Assembly: GCF_023701485.1 (NCBI RefSeq)
Contig: NZ_JAMQBK010000039.1
Coordinates: forward strand, 188,476-252,475
Source of the DNA: Aporhodopirellula aestuarii
Lineage (GTDB): Bacteria > Planctomycetota > Planctomycetia > Pirellulales > Pirellulaceae
DNA: 64,000 nucleotides
Reading direction: 5' to 3'
Positions 58,775-64,000 of this stretch are shown one piece after another. The position numbers and the translations under genes are program-made. How positions within the stretch are numbered: the first letter of the stretch is position 1; each line of letters starts with the position of its first letter. Under the pieces are notes generated by a model. The model was given only the letters and a program-made list of their open reading frames with translations. It searched no databases and was not told the origin of the DNA.

Positions 58775-59665
58775 TTAGCCGAAACGGCCGCGGACATAGT
58801 CGTCCGTTCGTTTCTGCTGTGGTTTGGTAAAGACGTCGTCGGTAGGCCCCGATTCCACGAGCCGGCCTTCAAAGAAGAACGCTGTTCGATTGCTACACCG
58901 ACTCGCCTGTTGCATGTTGTGAGTCACCATCACGATGGTGTACTGCTCACGCAATTCATAAAGAAGATCTTCAATCGCAAGAGTGCTGGCTGGATCCAAT
59001 GCGCTGCACGGTTCGTCCATCAACAAGATTTCCGGACCAACCGCGATCGCGCGAGCGATACACAAGCGTTGTTGTTGGCCACCGGACAATCCGAGTGCGG
59101 GTGCATGAAGTCGATCTTTGACCTCATCCCAAACCGCAGCTTTGCGCAGCGACCATTCGACCAGTTCGTCGAGTTCGCCTCGTCGCAATTTGAGGTGCAG
59201 TCGAGGACCGAAGGCGACATTTTCGTAGATGGATTTCGGGAATGGGTTGGGTTTCTGAAAAACCATGCCGACTTGCCGTCTCAAATGAACGACGTCGGTC
59301 GAAGGGCTGAGTACGTCGAGGTCGTGAATCCGCAATGTGCCTTTGCTGTGAGCGGTTGGCACGATGTCGTTCATGCGGTTAATCCACCTCAGCAACGTGC
59401 TCTTACCGCATCCACTCGGTCCGATAAACGCGGTGACTTGATTTCGAGGGATCTTCAGGGTGAGGTCGTCAATTGCCTGAAACGACCCGTACCACGCATT
59501 GAAATTGGCGATTTCGATGCAAGTTTCATCCGCCAATTGAGGGGCGTTTGATGGGTTGCTCGTCGGATCGCTCGTGACGCTAGCGGATTGAGGCATGTCG
59601 CTCGGCAGCTTGATAGGCCGCGTATGTTCGGGGATCGTGGCCGAATGATTGTTGTGGAGAGTCAT
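58775..59665 (-). CDS. pstB: Phosphate ABC transporter ATP-binding protein
   Basis: PstB powers high-affinity phosphate import. The 296-residue ATPase has Walker [11 protein letters not shown]-loop [20 protein letters not shown], signature [16 protein letters not shown], Walker [14 protein letters not shown] and switch [10 protein letters not shown]. The [20 protein letters not shown] lead-in is typical. About 45 extra N-terminal residues (from ATG at 59665) look disordered; starts at 59596 or further down are possible. It follows pstA on the minus strand. Confidence 0.96.
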   Translation of the reverse strand: MTLHNNHSATIPEHTRPIKLPSDMPQSASVTSDPTSNPSNAPQLADETCIEIANFNAWYGSFQAIDDLTLKIPRNQVTAFIGPSGCGKSTLLRWINRMNDIVPTAHSKGTLRIHDLDVLSPSTDVVHLRRQVGMVFQKPNPFPKSIYENVAFGPRLHLKLRRGELDELVEWSLRKAAVWDEVKDRLHAPALGLSGGQQQRLCIARAIAVGPEILLMDEPCSALDPASTLAIEDLLYELREQYTIVMVTHNMQQASRCSNRTAFFFEGRLVESGPTDDVFTKPQQKRTDDYVRGRFG

Positions 59666-59789
59666 TGTAATGGTATCAAATCGGCGAATCAGTGGGGGCC
59701 CTTTATGAAACACCTGGGCGTCGCGGGGCAAAATACGTGCGGGGTGTTCTCTTTTCCCGGGAGGGGTAAATCGGAATGGACGAGACCGA

Positions 59790-61076
59790 TCACTCAATTC
59801 TCATCTTTTGACGCAAGTAGATCGCCACGGAGTTCATGAGCAGCAGGATCAGCAACAGAACGATGATGGCGGCGGCGGCGAGTTGTTGGTAGGTGAACTG
59901 AGGGTCTCCCGCCCAGTGGAAAATAAGTACCGGCATGGTGACAACCGTGTCCATTAAGTTTTGCGGACCGGAGTTTTTAGCTACCGTGGCACCCAGGACC
60001 ACGAGGATCGGGGCTGCTTCGCCGATGGCCCGCCCCATGGCCAAAATCGCTCCGGTCATGATTCCCGGAATGGCTGCCGGCAATGAAACATTGCGAACGG
60101 TTTGCCACTTGGTTGCACCGAGCCCGTAGGAGGCTTCCCGGAGCGAAGGCGAAACGCTGCGGAGCGATTCTTGGGAGGCGATGATCACGATGGGCAAAAT
60201 CACCAGCGACAACGTCAAACCCGCGGCGAGGAAGCTTCGGCCGAACGGCAGTCGGAAATAGTACCAGGACGTTTTGGCGTAGGCTCCGCCGCCCTGCCCT
60301 AACCGCACGGTGCGGTGGCGGATTGCCGGATCCGATGGCTTGGGGGTTTCCGATTTCGGATCCCAAACCTCGAGTTGAAAGGTATTGCCCTGACGATCCA
60401 CCGCCGGCATGGGTTCGGTGATCGTGATGGTCGGCTGTGACAGATCGGATTGCGGAATCAGTACCGAATCGCCACCGCCGGCCAGCGTGAGGACTTGGTA
60501 GTACCGCTCGACACCCATGATCTCAGTGCCGCTGGACTCATTCACTTTGATCTGGCCGAACGCGTTGAACATGAACACGAAGAGGCTCAGTCCCAACAAT
60601 CCGTAAACGATCGACGGCACGCCAGCGAGGTTCGAGATGTTGAGGTTGATGAACCCGTGGAGTCGTCGCAGCCAGATGTTGGTGGGTTGGAATTCTTCGA
60701 GAAAAATCGCTGTCCCGATGCCCAGTGGCAAGGCGGAAAGGGCACAGACGAAGCAAATCGCGAGCGAACCGATGATCGCCGGATACATTCCCGAACTCGC
60801 GGGCTCGGAAGTGCTGTGTGACCCCGTAAGCAGCGTCGGCGTGAGTCGCGAATGTCCCTGGACCGCGATGGAGATCAACAGCACCACCAACACGAGGACG
60901 CTCAAAAGTGAAATCGCGACACATAACCCATAAAAGGCTTTGCTAACGCGTTTGCGATGTCGTGAATTAAGGGTTGATTCCGCGGTCGCTGATGCGCCTT
61001 GCCGGATCGCTTCGGGGATTGGTCGCTGAACACCGGGGTCTTGCGGCGCGTCCTGTGAGATTGAATCGATACTCAT
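59790..61076 (-). CDS. pstA: Phosphate ABC transporter permease PstA with a large periplasmic insertion
   Basis: PstA is a permease of the phosphate importer. The 428-residue product (usually about 280-300) carries the normal helices, including [20 protein letters not shown] and [20 protein letters not shown] with the EAA-like loop [20 protein letters not shown]. About 110 extra residues lie between helices near residue 170-285 ([20 protein letters not shown] to [20 protein letters not shown]). An N-terminal extension of about 45 residues precedes the first helix. It is 20 bases after pstC. Pst insertions of this size are unusual; I infer it is extracytoplasmic. Confidence 0.92.
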   Translation of the reverse strand: MSIDSISQDAPQDPGVQRPIPEAIRQGASATAESTLNSRHRKRVSKAFYGLCVAISLLSVLVLVVLLISIAVQGHSRLTPTLLTGSHSTSEPASSGMYPAIIGSLAICFVCALSALPLGIGTAIFLEEFQPTNIWLRRLHGFINLNISNLAGVPSIVYGLLGLSLFVFMFNAFGQIKVNESSGTEIMGVERYYQVLTLAGGGDSVLIPQSDLSQPTITITEPMPAVDRQGNTFQLEVWDPKSETPKPSDPAIRHRTVRLGQGGGAYAKTSWYYFRLPFGRSFLAAGLTLSLVILPIVIIASQESLRSVSPSLREASYGLGATKWQTVRNVSLPAAIPGIMTGAILAMGRAIGEAAPILVVLGATVAKNSGPQNLMDTVVTMPVLIFHWAGDPQFTYQQLAAAAIIVLLLILLLMNSVAIYLRQKMRIE

Positions 61077-61095
61077 TGTGCTGTTTTCCTGCGGA

Positions 61096-62043
61096 TCATG
61101 AGTAAGACTCTCGATAACGCCGCCGCACCAATTGTCCGATTAGCGTCATTCCGAACGTAATGACAAACAGGGCAATCGCCACTCCATACAGGCTGAAGTA
61201 TTGAACCGTTCCGTATTCGTTTTCGCTCTTGATCATTTCGACGATAAAACCAGTCATGGTTTGTGACTGTGTCCGCGGGTCCATCGTGTACGTGGCCTGT
61301 GTTCCGGCGGCGAGGGCCACGACCATCGTTTCGCCGACGGCGCGACTGAAGGCGAGTAAGAACGCGGAAACGATTCCCGAGAGAGCTGCCGGGATGACCA
61401 CTTTGACGGAAGTTTCAAATGGCGTGCAGCCGAGTCCGTAGGCGCCTTCGCGTAGGGCTCGCGGAACGGCGTGCAGGGCGTCTTCGGACAAACTGCAAAC
61501 CATCGGCAGGCACAGAATGCCGACCGCGATCCCCGCACTGGTCGCGTTGAACGCATCGAACCCGCCGTCGGTCAACCATTGCAGCGAAGGTCCGATGACC
61601 AGCACGGCGAAATATCCCAACACCACCGTTGGGATTCCCGCGATGACCTCGAGGGTCGGTTTGAGGACCGCACGAACCTTCTTGGAAGCGAATTCACTAA
61701 GGTAGACGGCGGTGATCAGACCGCTGGGCAAGGCGATCAACATTGCAATCGCGGTGACGCGAAACGTGCCCGACAATAAGGGCAAAATGCCAAACTTGGC
61801 ATCGTCGATGTTCTTGCTCTGTAGAGCGGTCCATTCGGTCCCGGTAAAGAACTCTTTAAACGAGACGTGTTCACTGTTGAAGAAGTTCCAGCTTTGTCCA
61901 ACCAACATCACGATGATGCCAACCGTGATTCCGACCGTGGCCAGGGCGCACATCGCGAGTACGGCGACCATCAGTCGCTCTTGCAATACGCCCGCACCGG
62001 TCGATCGGAATTGTCGATTTTCGAGAGCTGCAGGTCGACTCAC
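61096..62043 (-). CDS. pstC: Phosphate ABC transporter permease PstC
   Basis: PstC pairs with PstA to form the phosphate channel. The 315-residue protein has six helices, beginning LMVAVLAMCALATVGITVGI, with the conserved FGILPLLSGTFRVTAIAMLI, GIPTVVLGYFAVLVIGPSLQ and the EAA loop VPRALREGAYGLGCTPFETS. Length and layout are normal. The stop of pstS overlaps this gene's ATG by 4 bases. Confidence 0.95.
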   Translation of the reverse strand: MSRPAALENRQFRSTGAGVLQERLMVAVLAMCALATVGITVGIIVMLVGQSWNFFNSEHVSFKEFFTGTEWTALQSKNIDDAKFGILPLLSGTFRVTAIAMLIALPSGLITAVYLSEFASKKVRAVLKPTLEVIAGIPTVVLGYFAVLVIGPSLQWLTDGGFDAFNATSAGIAVGILCLPMVCSLSEDALHAVPRALREGAYGLGCTPFETSVKVVIPAALSGIVSAFLLAFSRAVGETMVVALAAGTQATYTMDPRTQSQTMTGFIVEMIKSENEYGTVQYFSLYGVAIALFVITFGMTLIGQLVRRRYRESYS

Positions 62044-63089
62044 TTCACTAAGTTCTCATTCTGGAACAACTCGGCGAACGCCCCTTCGCGGCTCTCACCG
62101 TCTTCGGTGACGAAGTGCGTGCCGAGTTCGCGGGCGTCGAGGTTTTGTTGAGCATGGTCGATGATCTCTTGTGGCAAGCGAACCGAGTTGGCAGCTTCGC
62201 ACAGATCGGAAACGTTTTCGATGTAAAATTCGACAAACGTTTGAACTTCCGCACGGTTGAGCGATTCGGAGTTGACGTAGATAAACAGCGGGCGGCTAAA
62301 GGGAGCGTATTTGTTCGACGAGATGTTTTCGACCGAAGGTTCGTAGGCGGTGTTGTCTTTCGGGTTGACGATCGGCACGGCACGCAACCGGTCTTTGTTG
62401 GCAGCATAGTAAGCAACGCCGAAGAAGCCGATGGAGTACTTATTGCCGGCGACACCTTGCACCAAAATGTTGTCATTTTCGTTGAGGGTCATATCACCGC
62501 GGAGTTCGCTGTCGTTTGCCTTGGCGAGCACTTCGTGGAAGTAATCATAGGTACCCGATCCGGTGCCGGGAGCGAAGATCTTGATCGGTTCATTCGGCCA
62601 ACTTGGGTCAACGTCGCTCCAATTCTTGGCGGCGTCGTCGCCAACAAACATCTTCGTCAGTTGTTCAATCGTCAATTCCTTGACCCAGTCATTTTCTGGG
62701 TTCACGGCGATGGTCAATCCGTCGTAGGCGACCGGCAGTTCGATGAACGAGACGCCGTTGGCTTGGCATTTTTCAAATTCGCCGGCTTTGATCGGCCGCG
62801 ACGCGTCGGAGACATCGGTGCCTTTGTCGTAGAAGCTCCTGAAACCGTTTCCGGTTCCGTTGCCGCTGACGATCACGTTGACCTGCGGGTGCAATTTGAT
62901 GAACTCTTCTCGTACCGCGTCACTGATCGGTTGGACCGTGCTGCTGCCGTCGATCTTGATTTCACCGACGAGGTTGGATTCGGGAATGGATGCGTCGGCG
63001 GCGGGGGCGTCGGAATCCGTCGTCGTGGAACTGCTGCATCCGGCAGCGAAAAGGGCCGCGAAACACGCGAGCCAGAAAATGTTTTTCAT
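62040..63089 (-). CDS. pstS: Phosphate ABC transporter substrate-binding lipoprotein
   Basis: PstS captures phosphate in the periplasm. The 349-residue protein begins with a lipoprotein signal (MKNIFWLACFAALFAAGCSS), the lipid cysteine being C18. The mature part shows EIKIDGSSTVQPISDAV, VNVIVSGNGTGNGFRSFYDK and SDASRPIKAGEFE, all phosphate-binding loop segments, then KIFAPGTGSGTYDYF and YSIGFFGVAYYAANKDR. It is the first gene of the minus-strand pst-phoU unit. I looked for a Pho box upstream and did not find a clear one. Confidence 0.95.
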   Translation of the reverse strand: MKNIFWLACFAALFAAGCSSSTTTDSDAPAADASIPESNLVGEIKIDGSSTVQPISDAVREEFIKLHPQVNVIVSGNGTGNGFRSFYDKGTDVSDASRPIKAGEFEKCQANGVSFIELPVAYDGLTIAVNPENDWVKELTIEQLTKMFVGDDAAKNWSDVDPSWPNEPIKIFAPGTGSGTYDYFHEVLAKANDSELRGDMTLNENDNILVQGVAGNKYSIGFFGVAYYAANKDRLRAVPIVNPKDNTAYEPSVENISSNKYAPFSRPLFIYVNSESLNRAEVQTFVEFYIENVSDLCEAANSVRLPQEIIDHAQQNLDARELGTHFVTEDGESREGAFAELFQNENLVK

Positions 63090-63492
63090 CGGAACACGCC
63101 TGATGGGGAGGGTCGAGGATGTTGAGTTGTGATAGTTGTTGGCCGTCAGTTTATCTTGCGGCAGCTGAATCCTAAATGGATTCCGTCGCCGTCCGGTTCG
63201 ACCCTCGCTGACACCGCGATCTGGCCATTTTCCCCGCGTATTCGCAGAAAAACAACGTTCTTATGCGTCTGAGGCAGGACGCCGGAGTGTGAAGATCAGG
63301 TTAAAAAAGCGGGGCCGGCGATTCGAGAGGGTCGCGAAGCGGATTTTGACCCATGGCAGGTAGGTCGTCGAATTGGTCATTGCCCGTATAATGCCGCGAA
63401 AACTATCTTCCCGAACATGGGCCGGCCGCGAGAAATCGGCAGGCCAGATCGGATTATTTCTTACTTAGCACACCCTTCCTTGCGAGATCCCT
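63090..63492. other. Divergent intergenic region between pstS and trxB
   Basis: About 400 bases. A perfect TATAAT lies at 63387-63392, about 100 bases before the trxB ATG, without a good -35 match. A short palindrome GAATCC-TAAAT-GGATTC lies at 63167-63183. No gene is seen. Confidence 0.4.
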
Positions 63493-64000
63493 ATGTCTGC
63501 GACGTCAGATGCCCCCCGCCCAGTCGGTAGCGACGGCCCCGAAAAAACCATCATTATCGGTAGTGGGCCGGCCGGCTGGTCTGCAGCGATCTACGCCGCC
63601 CGCGCCAACCTCGAACCGGTACTCTACGAGGGCACGTTCAAACAGGACATGATGCCCCTCGGGCAGCTCGCCTACACGACCGAAGTCGAAAATTATGCCG
63701 GGTTCCCCGCGGGGAACGTTCAGGCATTCGTGAAATCGGCTGTCGACAAGAGCCGGCACTACAACTTGCCCGAGCCGCCCGCCGGTCACACCAAAGATGA
63801 CCAGCCACATTATGCCGTTCAGGGCACGGAGCTGATGGAGCTGATGAAACAGCAGGCGTTGAACTTCGGAACACGCGTCGTCAGCGACGATATCGAACGC
63901 GTTGATTTTTCAGGTCCACCCCACACGCTGTTTCCCGCTGCGGGCGAACCCGTTCAAGCACAGACGGTGATCATTGCGACCGGAGCACGCGCGAATTACT
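63493..64000 (+). CDS. trxB: Thioredoxin reductase (5' part, cut by the window end)
   Basis: The first 169 codons of a thioredoxin reductase run open to the window end. The FAD-binding motif IIIGSGPAGWSAAIYAARAN lies near residue 20, followed by PLGQLAYTTEVENYAGFPAG and TELMELMKQQALNFGTRVVS, then TVIIATGARANY. Relative to canonical TrxB, about 30 residues (AFVKSAVDKSRHYNLPEPPA to HYAVQG) are inserted after FPAG. The redox CxxC would lie beyond the window. ATG at 63493. The enzyme reduces thioredoxin with NADPH, and this window also encodes two thioredoxin-domain proteins. Confidence 0.9.
   Translation, partial: MSATSDAPRPVGSDGPEKTIIIGSGPAGWSAAIYAARANLEPVLYEGTFKQDMMPLGQLAYTTEVENYAGFPAGNVQAFVKSAVDKSRHYNLPEPPAGHTKDDQPHYAVQGTELMELMKQQALNFGTRVVSDDIERVDFSGPPHTLFPAAGEPVQAQTVIIATGARANY

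Noticed and set aside
62115-63125. Plus-strand open frame opposite pstS
   Set aside because: pstS on the minus strand is unmistakable; the opposite frame lacks family features.
63160-63190. Possible Pho box upstream of pstS
   Set aside because: I looked for two CTGTCAT-like direct repeats and found none; only a short palindrome is present.

Overview
The window looks like chromosomal DNA from a planctomycete of the Pirellulaceae (Rhodopirellula-like). The reasons are a very long YTV-repeat, cysteine-rich surface protein, sulfatases, a DUF2264 protein, a large MoxR/DUF58/BatA-type operon of planctomycete style, long secreted hypothetical proteins with SH3-like repeats, weak Shine-Dalgarno signals and some GTG/TTG starts. 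I saw no rRNA, tRNA, CRISPR array, phage gene or transposase. The genus is inferred from gene content, not from a marker gene.

Layout. 1-6.4 kb is accessory: palindromic repeats, a DUF2264 gene with repeat-element ends on both sides, an intact sulfatase, and the decayed remnant of a second sulfatase. 6.4-8.6 kb is the YTV-repeat protein with its terminator. 9.4-15.2 kb holds a PAS-GAF-receiver signalling protein, a Ser/Thr phosphatase, a YqgE/AlgH protein, a KAS III (FabH-like) enzyme and UDP-glucuronate decarboxylase. 15.5-23.8 kb holds a CPA2 antiporter with CBS domains, a TlpA-like thioredoxin, rsmA and ribE (overlapping), enolase and two small membrane proteins. 24.1-30.9 kb is a drug-efflux cluster: a divergent MarR regulator, a membrane-fusion lipoprotein, an RND pump fused in frame to a SAM methyltransferase, and a TsdA-like dihaem cytochrome c. 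30.9-34.5 kb encodes a four-subunit Na+-pumping acyl-CoA decarboxylase, followed by cstA, a DUF2238 protein and a GNAT acetyltransferase.

38.4-53.7 kb is one tightly coupled nine-gene operon: MoxR ATPase, DUF58, BatA-like, a vWA/amidotransferase-like membrane protein, a 1092-residue membrane/coiled-coil protein, two small secreted helical proteins, a prenyltransferase-like repeat protein, and a 972-residue SH3-repeat protein with a thioredoxin domain. Nearly all junctions overlap by a few bases, so the products are probably made and used together at the cell envelope. Two NfeD-family proteins and a tandem UspA follow.

58.0-63.1 kb is the phosphate operon pstS-pstC-pstA-pstB-phoU on the minus strand. 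The window ends inside trxB (thioredoxin reductase).

The best candidates for something new are the RND-methyltransferase fusion with its MarR and TsdA-like neighbours, the nine-gene MoxR operon with its repeat-rich secreted partners, and the nested palindromic element family in the accessory regions.
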